The notes beneath the pieces were generated by a model, which ran no database searches, was not told where the DNA came from, and saw nothing but the letters and a program-made list of their open reading frames with translations. From positions 1 to 32,918 of the forward strand of contig NZ_BDBN01000099.1 in NCBI RefSeq assembly GCF_001613005.1: a stretch of DNA of 32,918 bases. Reading direction: 5' to 3'. Positions 21,994-31,099 of this stretch are shown here, piece by piece (position 1 is the stretch's first letter; each line of letters starts with the position of its first letter). The position numbers and the translations under genes were made by a program. The stretch is from Nocardia nova NBRC 15556 (lineage in GTDB: Bacteria; Actinomycetota; Actinomycetes; Mycobacteriales; Mycobacteriaceae).

Positions 21994-22303
21994 CCACATG
22001 CTCCGAGTTCAGGCCGTCCGTGCGCGCGGAACACTGCGGTCGCGCGCGGAGGGGTACGAGGCGTGGGCGTCTCGAGGAGAGGCTACCCGGTACGAAGATA
22101 TCTGCCCGGACCACGCGGGCGCGCGGGCGTGGGCGCGGCGGCGGCCATCACCGCTGGTCTCCGCGCGGGTGCGGCGGAGTGCGCAATACATGATCGGCGC
22201 CGCGCACGCGCTAATGTAGGCACGAATTACCTGTGCCGACGCGCATGGATTCGCGATTGACGTCGAGGTTGCCCGCGGACATGCCAGATTGGGAGGAGAG
22301 CCG
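21994..22303. other. Divergent regulatory region between lmeA and glnR
   Basis: No gene is seen. For glnR, TAATGT (22212-22217) is a TANNNT -10; just after it GGCAC/GTGCC (22219-22223, 22233-22237) can form a small hairpin in the leader. For lmeA, TAGCCT on the minus strand (22085-22080) is a possible -10. I looked for a clear GlnR box (paired GTnAC/GnAAC) and did not find one. Confidence 0.45.
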
Positions 22304-23077
22304 GTGGAGCTGCTCCTGCTGACCTCCGATCCGAACCCGGAAGCCGTGCTGCCGTCCCTGGCGCTGCTCCCGCACAATGTGCGGCCCGCGCCCACCGAGG
22401 TGGCATCGCTGCTCGAGGCGGGTACCGCGGATGTGGCTCTGGTCGATGCCCGCACCGATCTGGCCGCCGCGCGCGGACTGTGCAGACTGCTCGGCAGCAC
22501 CGGCTCCTCGGTGCCGGTGGTGGCGGTGCTGACCGAGGGCGGTCTGGTCGCGGTCAATGCCGATTGGGGACTGGACGACATCCTGCTGCCGGGAACCGGT
22601 CCGGCCGAACTCGATGCCCGGCTGCGCCTGCTGGTCGCCCGCAACGGCGGCGCGGCCAGCCCGGAGAACACCGGCAAGATCACACTCGGCGAACTGGTCA
22701 TCGACGAGGGCACCTACACCGCGCGGTTGCGCGGCCGCCCACTCGATCTGACCTACAAGGAATTCGAGCTGCTGAAATATCTCGCCCAGCACGCCGGCCG
22801 GGTCTTCACCCGCGCCCAGTTGCTGCAGGAGGTCTGGGGTTACGACTTCTTCGGCGGCACCCGCACGGTCGACGTGCACGTGCGGCGGCTGCGAGCCAAA
22901 CTCGGCAGTGAGTACGAATCCCTGATCGGCACCGTCCGCAACGTCGGTTACAAGGCGGTTCGCCCGGCGCGCTCGGCCAACAACAAGGGCAGCGAGCAGC
23001 CGGCCGGCCTCCCGGACGAGGGCGACGACGGCGCCGACGACTCGCAGTTGACACAGGTCAACGGCAGCTCGTCCTGA
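22304..23077 (+). CDS. glnR: GlnR, orphan OmpR-type nitrogen regulator
   Basis: A 257-residue response-regulator-like activator or repressor of nitrogen assimilation genes. The receiver part (1-115) is degenerate: it keeps Asp48 (VALVDAR) but lacks the usual acidic pocket and conserved Lys, as in actinobacterial GlnR, which works without phosphorylation. The winged helix (about 130-225) is classical, with LDLTYKEFELLKYLAQHAGRV (about 149-169), QLLQEVWGY, RTVDVHVRRLRAKLG and IGTVRNVGYK. A polar acidic tail of about 30 residues follows. GTG 22304 is chosen because GGGAGGAGAG lies just upstream. No kinase gene is nearby, as expected for an orphan. Syntenic to Rv0818. Confidence 0.93.
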   Translation: MELLLLTSDPNPEAVLPSLALLPHNVRPAPTEVASLLEAGTADVALVDARTDLAAARGLCRLLGSTGSSVPVVAVLTEGGLVAVNADWGLDDILLPGTGPAELDARLRLLVARNGGAASPENTGKITLGELVIDEGTYTARLRGRPLDLTYKEFELLKYLAQHAGRVFTRAQLLQEVWGYDFFGGTRTVDVHVRRLRAKLGSEYESLIGTVRNVGYKAVRPARSANNKGSEQPAGLPDEGDDGADDSQLTQVNGSSS

Positions 23078-23313
23078 GATCGGTGACGGGCCTGAGCGGG
23101 CCGGGGTGCGATGGACGAGCGGGATGCCGCTGCGGTTGGCCGCGGCACGGACGATCGGCCCGCGAAAACGGTTGCGCCGAAACGAAACCGGCCGCTGGGG
23201 TAGCCGGCCGCCGCGGGCGGGAATCAGGGCGGTAGCCGAGCACGTTCTGGGAGGGGCCGATTGCCGCATGTGCCGGTTGCCGGCGGACGTGAACGAATGA
23301 GCGAGGGATGGGT

Positions 23314-24291
23314 GTGAGCGTGCAGGTGCCGGACTGGACCACCGAATTGGCCCCAGCGACCGCGGCGCAGATCGTGGAGCTGGTGGAACGCGCGGGTGCC
23401 GCCGACGCGGTCGCGCCGATCTCCGAACAAGCGGTGCTCTCGGTGACCGCATCCGCGTCGCCCGCGCACGACGATGCCGACGCCGATGCGCCGACCGGCC
23501 GGACGCGGCATCTGGTCGTCGAGCGTGACGGCGAACTCGTCGCGTACGCGAATCTCGTTCCGGCACACGGTGATCACCCGGCGATGGCCGAGGCCGTGGT
23601 GGATCCGCGGGCGCGCGGGCGCGGTATCGGCGCGACGCTCGTCGCGGCGGCCCTGCAAGCGGGTGGTCCGGGTGCGCGGATCTGGGCGCACGGCAATCTG
23701 GCGCCGGCGCGGGCGGTCGCCGGCCGGCTCGGGCTGACGATCGCACGCGAGTTGTGGCAGATGCGGCGGCCCCTGACACAGGCTCCGGAGGGCGATCAGG
23801 CAACCGTCGAGCTACCCGAGCTGGAGGTGCCTGCCGACATCGTGCTGCGGACCTATGCCGGGCCCGCCGACGACGCGGAGATCCTGCGGGTCAACAGCGC
23901 CGCCTTCCACTGGCATCCCGAACAGGGCGGCTGGACCGAGGCCGAGATCGCGGTCCGGCGGGCGGCGCCCTGGTTCGACCCGAAGGGCCTGTTCATCGCC
24001 GCCGATCCCGCGGATCCCAGCCATATCCTGGGCTTTCACTGGACCAAGGTGCACGAGCCGGACGAGACCTCGGACGCGGTCGGCGAGGTCTACGTGGTGG
24101 CCATCGACCCGGCCGCGCAGGGCCGCGGACTGGGACGCGTGCTGACCCTCGCGGGCCTGCACTACCTGCGCGATCGGGGACTCGGCGCGGTGATCCTCTA
24201 CACCGAGGCCGACAACACCGCGGCCGTGCACACCTATACTCGTCTCGGGTTCGAGACGGCCCATATCGACGTCGCCTACACCGCGCGTTGA
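23314..24291 (+). CDS. mshD: Mycothiol synthase MshD
   Basis: Acetylates Cys-GlcN-Ins with acetyl-CoA, the last step of mycothiol synthesis. The 325-residue protein has two tandem GNAT domains. The first has the pyrophosphate loop VDPRARGRGIGATL and the second IDPAAQGRGLGRVL, followed by LHYLRDRGLG and YTEADNTAAVHTYTRLGF. Conserved AAFHWHPEQGGW lies between. Both acetyl-CoA loops look intact, although in MshD only the second domain is catalytic. The start is uncertain: GAGGG at 23303-23307 fits GTG 23314 (6 bases) better than ATG 23308 (no gap). The 230-base gap after glnR contains a hairpin (CGGCCG/CGGCCG) but no gene. Mycothiol as the main thiol fits the sulfur genes nearby. Confidence 0.95.
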   Translation: MSVQVPDWTTELAPATAAQIVELVERAGAADAVAPISEQAVLSVTASASPAHDDADADAPTGRTRHLVVERDGELVAYANLVPAHGDHPAMAEAVVDPRARGRGIGATLVAAALQAGGPGARIWAHGNLAPARAVAGRLGLTIARELWQMRRPLTQAPEGDQATVELPELEVPADIVLRTYAGPADDAEILRVNSAAFHWHPEQGGWTEAEIAVRRAAPWFDPKGLFIAADPADPSHILGFHWTKVHEPDETSDAVGEVYVVAIDPAAQGRGLGRVLTLAGLHYLRDRGLGAVILYTEADNTAAVHTYTRLGFETAHIDVAYTAR

Positions 24292-24297
24292 TACCCT

Positions 24298-24312
24298 CGC
24301 AGTAACACTGCG
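24298..24312 (+). terminator. Small hairpin after mshD
   Basis: CGCAGT and ACTGCG flank a 3-base loop, 6 bases past the mshD stop. The stem is short and lacks a T-tract, so this is only a candidate terminator. Confidence 0.35.
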
Positions 24313-24350
24313 GCAAATCTCACAGGTCCGAACCGCAATCGCGCCGGGTT

Positions 24351-24405
24351 GTTCACCCTGCGTTCACTTGCCCAGGTCCCACTGTCAACCGGACGAATCT
24401 ACTTT
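24351..24405 (+). promoter_or_regulatory. pstS promoter region with PHO-box-like direct repeat
   Basis: GTTCACC (24351-24357) and GTTCACT (24362-24368) are direct repeats 11 bases apart, the unit and helical spacing of actinobacterial PHO boxes bound by PhoP or RegX3. TACTTT (24400-24405) is a possible -10. The leader to GTG 24520 is then about 105 bases. The repeat is visible; the binding protein is inferred. Confidence 0.7.
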
Positions 24406-24519
24406 GATCGTGGGCGGCATTCGCTGCTCGGTGCGCAAGTTCTCTGCGAACGGCCACCCACAGGACCCGTCCGGTCGTTGAGGGATCGGGCGTGTACGAA
24501 GCGTTTCCCGGAGGAACAG

Positions 24520-25632
24520 GTGAATTTCAAGCGCAGCGGCGCTCTCCTCGGTGTGCTGGCGGCTGCCGGCACTCTGACACTGACTGCCTGTGGTAGCGAC
24601 GACAACTCGGCCGCGACCGGTAACACCACCAAGGTCGATGTGGCCTGCGGTGGCAAGAAGGCTCTCAAGGCCAGCGGATCCTCCGCTCAGAAGAACGCGA
24701 TGGACCGCTTCATCGCCGCCTACGAGCAGAACTGCGACGGTGCCAAGCTGGACTACACCTCCAGCGGCTCCGGCGCCGGCGTGAACGAGTTCGTCGGCGG
24801 CCAGACCGATTTCGGTGGTTCGGACTCCGCTCTGGACCCGAAGAAGGACGAGCCGAAGAAGGCCGCCGACCGTTGTGGCGCACCGGCTTGGAACCTGCCG
24901 ACGGTCTTCGGTCCGATCGCCATCACCTACAACCTCGACGGTGTCACCAACCTGACCCTCGACGGCCCGACGGCGGCGAAGATCTTCAACGGCACCATCA
25001 CCAAGTGGGACGACCCGGCGATCAAGGGCCTGAACCAGGGCGTGAACCTGCCGTCGGACGAGATCCACGTGATCTTCCGCAGTGACGAGTCGGGCACCAC
25101 CGACAACTTCCAGCGCTACCTGGACGCCGCCTCCAACGGCGCGTGGGGCAAGGGCGCGGGCAAGGCGTTCGCCGGCGGTGTCGGCGAGGGTGCGAAGGGC
25201 AACGAGGGCACCTCGGCCGCCATCAAGAGCACCAAGGGCTCCATCACGTACAACGAGTGGTCCTTCGCGCGGTCGCAGAACCTGTCCACCGCGCAGATCA
25301 TCACCGATGCCGCCGTGAAGCCGGTGGCGCTCAACACCGAGTCGGCCGGTAAGGCCATCGCCGCCGCGAAGATCGTCGGTCAGGGCAACGACCTGATCAT
25401 CGACACCAACTCGTTCTACAAGCCGACCGATCCGGGCGCCTACCCGATCATGCTGGCCACCTACGAGATCGTGTGCTCGAAGTACGCCGACGCCGACACC
25501 GGCAAAGCCGTCAAGGCGTTCCTGACCTCGGCGATCACCAACGGTCAGAACGGACTCGAGGACTCCGGCTACGTGCCGATCCCGGATGCGTTCAAGACCA
25601 AGCTGACCACCGCGATCAACGCCATCTCCTGA
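24520..25632 (+). CDS. pstS: PstS, phosphate-binding lipoprotein
   Basis: High-affinity periplasmic phosphate receptor of the Pst ABC importer. The 370-residue precursor has a basic start, a hydrophobic h-region and the lipobox LTAC (Cys24), so it is a lipoprotein. Phosphate-contacting segments are recognisable: ASGSSAQ, TSSGSGAG, QTDFGGSDSAL and RSDESGTTDNF. GGAGGA at 24510-24515 fixes the GTG at 24520; in-frame sequence upstream from 24349 belongs to the leader. It is the first of pstS-pstC-pstA-pstB and is preceded by PHO-box-like repeats. M. tuberculosis carries only phoT, a PstB-like ATPase, at the matching spot, with its pst genes elsewhere. Confidence 0.96.
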   Translation: MNFKRSGALLGVLAAAGTLTLTACGSDDNSAATGNTTKVDVACGGKKALKASGSSAQKNAMDRFIAAYEQNCDGAKLDYTSSGSGAGVNEFVGGQTDFGGSDSALDPKKDEPKKAADRCGAPAWNLPTVFGPIAITYNLDGVTNLTLDGPTAAKIFNGTITKWDDPAIKGLNQGVNLPSDEIHVIFRSDESGTTDNFQRYLDAASNGAWGKGAGKAFAGGVGEGAKGNEGTSAAIKSTKGSITYNEWSFARSQNLSTAQIITDAAVKPVALNTESAGKAIAAAKIVGQGNDLIIDTNSFYKPTDPGAYPIMLATYEIVCSKYADADTGKAVKAFLTSAITNGQNGLEDSGYVPIPDAFKTKLTTAINAIS

Positions 25633-25645
25633 TTGCGAAACCCTG

Positions 25646-26710
25646 ATGACCGTCCACGACGAAGTCACCGCCGCGGGCCAGTCGGATTCGACCGGCCCGC
25701 GGACGGGCAACGAAGTCCCGCCGGGAGATACTTCCTCCATGCCGAGTGAGTCGAGCAACAAGCCGGCCGGTCGCATCGCCGGCGGCCACAGCCGCCGGGG
25801 GGAGACCGTTTTCCGTTCCCTGGCCACGGCCGCCGGGGCGACGATCGTCGCGGCGATCGCGCTCATCGCGCTGTTTCTGCTGATTCGCGCGGTGCCGTCG
25901 GTAGCGGCGAACAAGGCGAACTTCTTCACCAGTGCCGAGTTCAACGTCACCAATGCCGACAACATGCACTTCGGCATCCGCGACCTGTTCATGGTCACGG
26001 TGCTGAGTTCGCTGCTGGCATTGCTGATCGCCGTGCCGCTCGGCGTCGGTATCGCGTTGTTCCTGACGCAGTACGCGCCGAAGGTCCTCTCGCGTCCGTT
26101 CGCGATGCTGGTCGATCTGCTCGCGGCGGTGCCTTCGATCGTGTTCGGTCTGTGGGGTTTCCTGGTGCTGGCCGAGAAGCTGGCGCCCTTCGAACAATTC
26201 CTCAACGACAAATTGGGCTGGTTCTTCCTGTTCAAGGAAGGCAACGTCTCCATCAGCGGCGGTGGCACGATCTTCACCGCCGGTGTCGTGCTCGCGGTGA
26301 TGATCCTGCCGATCATCACCTCGGTCAGCCGCGAGGTCTTCCACCTGACTCCCCGCGCGCACATCGAGGCCGCACAGGCCCTGGGCGCCACCAAGTGGGA
26401 GGTCGTGCGGATGACCGTGCTGCCGTACGGCCGCAGCGGTGTGATCGCCGGTTCCATGCTGGGGCTCGGCCGCGCGCTGGGTGAAACCATCGCGGTGCTG
26501 ATCGTGCTGCGCACCGCCGCCTCGGCCGGCCACTGGTCGCTGTTCGACGGTGGCTACACCTTCGCCTCCAAGATCGCCTCGGCCGCTTCGGAATTCAGCC
26601 AGGCGTTGCCGACCGGCGCCTATATCGCGGCGGGCTTCGTACTGTTCGCGTTGACCTTCGTCGTCAATGCCCTGGCTCGGATCGCCGCCGGCGGGAAGGT
26701 GAACGGGTGA
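25646..26710 (+). CDS. pstC: PstC, phosphate ABC permease
   Basis: A 354-residue membrane permease. The first 50 residues are polar and low-complexity, longer than usual. Six helices follow, and the EAA coupling motif lies at EAAQALGATKWEVVRMTVLP. LFMVTVLSSLLALLIAVPLGVGIAL is the typical first core segment, and LGRALGETIAVLIV a late conserved one. It forms the transmembrane channel with PstA. Its ATG lies 13 bases after pstS, with no good ribosome site; a start near residue 32 (ATG 25739) is possible and would remove most of the polar extension. The stop overlaps the pstA start. Confidence 0.94.
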   Translation: MTVHDEVTAAGQSDSTGPRTGNEVPPGDTSSMPSESSNKPAGRIAGGHSRRGETVFRSLATAAGATIVAAIALIALFLLIRAVPSVAANKANFFTSAEFNVTNADNMHFGIRDLFMVTVLSSLLALLIAVPLGVGIALFLTQYAPKVLSRPFAMLVDLLAAVPSIVFGLWGFLVLAEKLAPFEQFLNDKLGWFFLFKEGNVSISGGGTIFTAGVVLAVMILPIITSVSREVFHLTPRAHIEAAQALGATKWEVVRMTVLPYGRSGVIAGSMLGLGRALGETIAVLIVLRTAASAGHWSLFDGGYTFASKIASAASEFSQALPTGAYIAAGFVLFALTFVVNALARIAAGGKVNG

Positions 26711-27609
26711 TGACCACCACATTGGACAAGCCGATCAAGGCGCCCACGTTCCGCCACGTGAGCATGGGCCGCAAGGTCCGCAACAACCTCGCCACCTCGG
26801 TCATGTGGCTGTGCTTCGGCATCGCGCTGGTCCCGCTGGGCTGGGTGCTGATCCTGGTGCTGAGCAAGGGTTTCCACGCGATCGTCAGCAGTGGCTGGTG
26901 GTCCAAGTCGCAGAAGGGCGTGCTGCCCGACCAGTTCGCGGGCGGTGTGTACCACGCGATCTACGGGACGATCGTGCAATCGGCGGTGGCCGCGGTGATC
27001 GCGGTGCCGCTGGGCATCATGGCCGCCGTGTATCTGGTCGAATACGGCCGTGGCTGGCTGGCGAAGACGACCACCTTCATGGTCGACATCCTCGCCGGTG
27101 TGCCCTCGATCGTGGCCGCGCTCTTCGTCTTCGCGCTGTGGATCGCCACCTTCGGTTTCCCGCAGTCGGCCTTCGCGGTGTCGCTGGCACTGGTGCTGCT
27201 GATGTTGCCGGTGGTGGTGCGCAGTACCGAGGAAATGCTCAAACTCGTGCCCGACGAATTGCGCGAGGCCTCCTACGCGCTGGGCATCCCGAAATGGAAG
27301 ACGATCCTGCGGATCGTCGTGCCGACCGCTCTGCCCGGCATGATCAGCGGTATGTTGCTGGCGGTCGCCCGCGTCATGGGTGAGACCGCGCCGGTGCTGG
27401 TCCTCGTCGGCTACTCGAAGTCGATCAACTCCAACATCTTCAACGGAAATATGGCGTCGCTGCCGCTGATGATCTACCAGGAACTGGCCAACCCGGAAGC
27501 GGCCGGCCGGATGCGAGTGTGGGGCGCGTCGCTGACGCTGATCCTGATCATCGCCCTGCTGTACATCGGCGCGGCCGTGGTCAACAAACTGCTCACGCGG
27601 AATCGATAG
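26707..27609 (+). CDS. pstA: PstA, phosphate ABC permease
   Basis: A 300-residue partner permease of PstC. It has six helices, VAAVIAVPLGIMAAVYLVEYG, DILAGVPSIVAALFVFALW, and the EAA-type loop REASYALGIPKWKTILRIVVP. ARVMGETAPVLVLVG is the conserved late motif. It starts at GTG 26707, overlapping the pstC stop as GTGA; the next codon is an ATG, so 299 residues is equally possible. The stop is followed after 19 bases by pstB. Confidence 0.95.
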   Translation: MMTTTLDKPIKAPTFRHVSMGRKVRNNLATSVMWLCFGIALVPLGWVLILVLSKGFHAIVSSGWWSKSQKGVLPDQFAGGVYHAIYGTIVQSAVAAVIAVPLGIMAAVYLVEYGRGWLAKTTTFMVDILAGVPSIVAALFVFALWIATFGFPQSAFAVSLALVLLMLPVVVRSTEEMLKLVPDELREASYALGIPKWKTILRIVVPTALPGMISGMLLAVARVMGETAPVLVLVGYSKSINSNIFNGNMASLPLMIYQELANPEAAGRMRVWGASLTLILIIALLYIGAAVVNKLLTRNR

Positions 27610-27628
27610 AAGCGAACGGAATACGACA

Positions 27629-28405
<777 letters not shown>

Positions 28406-28451
28406 AGTTCTCCGAACCTTCTGATCGCGGGCTGAGTCCCTCCGCGTTTCG

Positions 28452-28478
28452 AAACCCCGTCCCTGGTGGACGGGGTTT
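28452..28478 (+). terminator. Rho-independent terminator of pstSCAB
   Basis: AAACCCCGTCC (28452-28462) and GGACGGGGTTT (28468-28478) form a perfect 11-bp stem with a 5-base loop. A TCTC tail extends the stem's TTT to TTTTCTC. It lies 46 bases after pstB. Confidence 0.9.
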
Positions 28479-28574
28479 TCTCATGCGCACAGAGGTGCGT
28501 GTGTCGAGTATCACATCGTCGTCCGAGTTGTGTGCTCGCTCATCTCATACCGTAGTCGGTTGTCTGACACTCGT

Positions 28575-28617
28575 GGTAACAGTTACCTTCCTCCTGAACT
28601 AAACCGATCGTTATAGT
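28575..28617 (+). promoter_or_regulatory. Promoter and operators of the efflux gene
   Basis: GGTAACAGTTACC (28575-28587) is a perfect odd palindrome. A second near-palindrome, ACTAAACCGATCGTTATAGT (28598-28617, 8 of 10 positions symmetric), has the CCGATCG core common in TetR operators. It contains TATAGT (28612-28617), which could be a -10 but sits very close to the ribosome site at 28619-28624. No regulator gene adjoins, so the protein that binds must be elsewhere. Confidence 0.55.
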
Positions 28618-28628
28618 CAGGAGGCGGG

Positions 28629-30268
28629 ATGTCGGTGTCAACGGCGAGACCTGTAGCCCAGCAGGGGATTCCGATCGCGACGCGTATGCGGGTTTTCGCG
28701 TTGGTCGCGATCTGTCTGGCCGAACTGCTGGTCGTACTGGACAACACGCTGGTCAATGTGGCCCTGCCGTCGATGGCGGTGCAGTTGCAGGCCCGGATGA
28801 GCGGGCTGCAGTGATCGTGGACGCGTTCACCTTGGCCTTCGCCGGGCTGCTGTTGCCGCTCGGCCATCTCGGTGACCGCTACGGCCGCCGCAGGCTGATG
28901 ATCATCGGCCTGGCGGGTGTGGCCGTCATGTCGGCCGCCGGTGCGATGTCCTCGGGCCTCGGCCAGGTGATCGCCGCGCGGGCCGGCATGGGCGTCTTCG
29001 CCGCCGCGGTGTTCCCGGCGACGCTGGCCCTGATCATCAACCTGTTCCCGGAGACACGCGCCCGGGCCGCGGCCATCGCGCTGTGGACCGCCATGGCCGG
29101 TATCGCGGTGGCGATCGGGCCGGTCACCGGCGGCTGGCTGCTCGAATACTTCAGCTGGCACGCCGTGTTCTGGATCAATGTGCCGATCGCCGCGATCACG
29201 ATCGCGGCAGTGCTCGTCGTCGTCCCGGAATCGCGGGCCGATCACAGCGGGCGGCTCGACGTGCTCGGTATCGGCCTCTCGCTGGTGGCGGTCACGACGC
29301 TGGTGTGGACGATCATCGAGGCGCCGAAGCACGGCTGGCTGTCCGGACGCAGCGTCGGCGGCTACGCAGTTTCGCTGATTCTGCTTGCGCTGTATGTGAT
29401 CTGGGAGTTGCGGGTGGAATCACCGGTGCTGAACATGCGGCTGTTCCGGATCCGGCGCTTCTCGATCCCGGCCTTGGCGATCACCGTCTCCTACTTCTGT
29501 GCCTTCGGATTCCTGTTCCTGATCACCCAGTACTTCCAGGGTGTGAAGGAATTGAGCGCGCTCGAATTCGGCATCCACTCATTGCCTTTCGCGGCCGCGG
29601 TCGGCTTCGGCGCGCCTGTGGCGACGCTGGCCGCGCAGCGCATCGGCACCACCGCCACCGTCGTGTGCGGCCTGCTCCTGCTGGCCGCCGGCATGTTCTT
29701 CGCGGGCCGGGTGACCGTCGAAACGCCCTATCTGGGAACGGTTCTGGTCTCGATGGTCCTGATGGGTGTCGGCTTCGGCGTTGTGCAGGGACCGGCCACC
29801 GAATCCATCATGGGCGCGGTGCCGATCGAGGAGGCGGGCGCCGGATCGGCGGTCAACGACACCACCCGCGAGGTGGGCGGCACCCTCGGCGTCGCCGTCC
29901 TCGGCTCGATCATGACCTCGGTCTACACCGGTCGAGTCGGCGCCCGCATCGACGCGATCCCGGACGCGATCATGAATCCCACGCAGAAGAGCCTGGCCCG
30001 CGACACCCCCATCAGCGTGCTGGAAATCGTCAAGGCGCCGATCAGCCCGTTCTTCGCCGGTGCGAAAGCCGATCTGGTGCATGCCATGAAGGTGGCCGCG
30101 CTGGCCGGCTCGACGGCCGCATCCTGGGCGGCGGTCGGGGCCCTGCTGGTCTGCGCGGTGCTCGTCGCGGTGCTGTTGCCGTGGAAGCCCGAGCGCGGCG
30201 CGTCGCTACTGCTGGGCCGAACCTCGGAGGAGGAGCCGGCGAAAGCCGATGCCATCAGTCGGACATGA
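28629..30268 (+). pseudogene. DHA2/EmrB-type MFS efflux transporter, split by a one-base frameshift
   Basis: Two frames together make one 14-helix drug-efflux protein. Frame 1 (28629-28814, 61 codons) has a good AGGAGG site and encodes helix 1 with motif LDNTLVNVALPSM. It ends at SGLQ-stop. Frame 2 (28811-30268) opens at GTG 28811 with IVDAFTLAFAGLLLPLG, HLGDRYGRRR and all later helices. Relatives read SGLQWxVDAxTLAFAGLL, so a single G appears to be missing in CAGTG(G)ATCGTG near 28811. Adding it would give about 546 residues with no other disruption. Possible causes are a recent mutation, a sequencing error, or a functional split, since stop and restart overlap as GTGA. Without helix 1 the second frame alone is unlikely to work. 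It has no regulator beside it. Confidence 0.85.
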
Positions 30269-30274
30269 AAACTC

Positions 30275-30303
30275 GCTGCCCGTCCGTGCTCCGGACGGGC
30301 AGC
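30275..30303. terminator. Terminator between the efflux gene and phoU
   Basis: GCTGCCCGTCCG (30275-30286) and CGGACGGGCAGC (30292-30303) form a perfect 12-bp stem with a 5-base loop. On the minus strand it is followed by GAGTTTTC, so it suits phoU best; the efflux transcript also meets it 6 bases after its stop. Shared use by both convergent genes is likely. Confidence 0.85.
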
Positions 30304-30321
30304 AACCTCCGCGGAACCGGT

Positions 30322-30993
30322 TCAGATCTTCTCGGTTTCGGAGTCCGGGTCGGGCGGCAGCACACCTGTCACTAGGAAGACGACCCGGCGGCCGATCTCG
30401 ACCGCGTGGTCGGCGAAGCGCTCGTAGTAGCGGCCCAGCAGCGTGACATCGACGGCGGCGGCCACGCCGTACTTCCATTCCCGGTCCATCAGCAGGGAGA
30501 ACAGGTGGCGATGCAGATCGTCCATCGCCTCGTCGTCCTCGTTGAGCTGCGCGGCCCGCTCCGGATCGCGCGTCTCCAGGACCTCCTTGGCGGCGGCGCC
30601 CATATTCACCGCGATGCGGCCCATCTCGGCGAAGTAGCCGTTCACCGATTCCGGGAGCGCGTGGTTCGGGTGCCGGCGCCGGGCCACCTTGGCCACGTGC
30701 AGCGCCAGCACACCCATCCGATTCACATCGGAGACGATCTGGATGGCGCTCACCACCTGCCGCAGGTCACCGGCCACCGGCGCCTGCAGCGCCAGCAGTG
30801 CGAACGCCTTCTCCTCGGCCTGCGCGATCATCTCGGCGATCCGGTCGTACTCGGTGATCACCTGTTCGGCCAACACGATGTCGGCCTGCAGCAGCGACTG
30901 GGTCGCCCGCTCCATGGCCGAGCCGGCCAGTCCGGCCATCTCGCCCAGAAGATCGGCGAGTTCGGCCATTTGTTCGTTGTAGATGACACGCAT
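30322..30993 (-). CDS. phoU: PhoU/PhoY-type phosphate signalling protein
   Basis: A 223-residue all-helical protein of two PhoU repeats. It links the Pst importer to the phosphate-sensing SenX3-type kinase and represses the phosphate response when phosphate is plentiful. Visible landmarks are QIVSDVNRMGVLALHVAK in the first half and RYYERFADHAVEIGRRV in the second, the latter with the metal-binding acidic residues. In mycobacteria two homologues exist, PhoY1 and PhoY2; the position matches PhoY2 (Rv0821c). No ribosome site precedes ATG 30993. Instead TAGTCT on the minus strand (31007-31002) ends 8 bases upstream, suggesting a leaderless transcript. It is not in the pst operon. Confidence 0.95.
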   Translation of the reverse strand: MRVIYNEQMAELADLLGEMAGLAGSAMERATQSLLQADIVLAEQVITEYDRIAEMIAQAEEKAFALLALQAPVAGDLRQVVSAIQIVSDVNRMGVLALHVAKVARRRHPNHALPESVNGYFAEMGRIAVNMGAAAKEVLETRDPERAAQLNEDDEAMDDLHRHLFSLLMDREWKYGVAAAVDVTLLGRYYERFADHAVEIGRRVVFLVTGVLPPDPDSETEKI

Positions 30994-31001
30994 GAAACCA
31001 A

Positions 31002-31007
31002 AGACTA
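31002..31007 (-). promoter_or_regulatory. Leaderless -10 of phoU
   Basis: TAGTCT on the minus strand, TANNNT type, ends 8 bases before the ATG at 30993 with no ribosome site between. The transcript would begin at or next to the start codon. Confidence 0.5.
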
Positions 31008-31063
31008 GTTCCCGGCTCTGACCAAGTCACGAACGGTGGGTGAATCGTCGGTGCCGGTGCGAT

Positions 31064-31099
31064 CGGCGATGTCGCCGCAGGTGAGCGCGGCTCACTTGC
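31064..31099 (-). terminator. Tandem hairpins at the end of the LCP gene
   Basis: GCAGGTGAGC/GCTCACTTGC (31077-31099, one G-U, 3-base loop) overlaps the LCP stop. CGGCGA/TCGCCG (31064-31077, 2-base loop) follows on the minus strand and shares one base with it. No T-tract follows, so termination is a guess. Confidence 0.35.

Noticed and set aside
22000..22303. GlnR autoregulatory box upstream of glnR
   Set aside because: No pair of GTnAC/GnAAC-type half-sites at the required spacing was seen.
23111..23203. 30-codon ORF between glnR and mshD
   Set aside because: No convincing ribosome site, polar low-complexity product and no coupling to mshD; the gap is better explained as untranslated sequence with a hairpin.
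24385..26514. 709-codon minus-strand open frame opposite pstS and pstC
   Set aside because: It spans two recognisable genes and their gap, has no start signal and shows no domain.
28795..28820. Programmed ribosomal frameshift in the efflux gene
   Set aside because: No slippery heptamer or evident downstream pseudoknot at the junction; a lost G or a stop-restart explains the data more simply.
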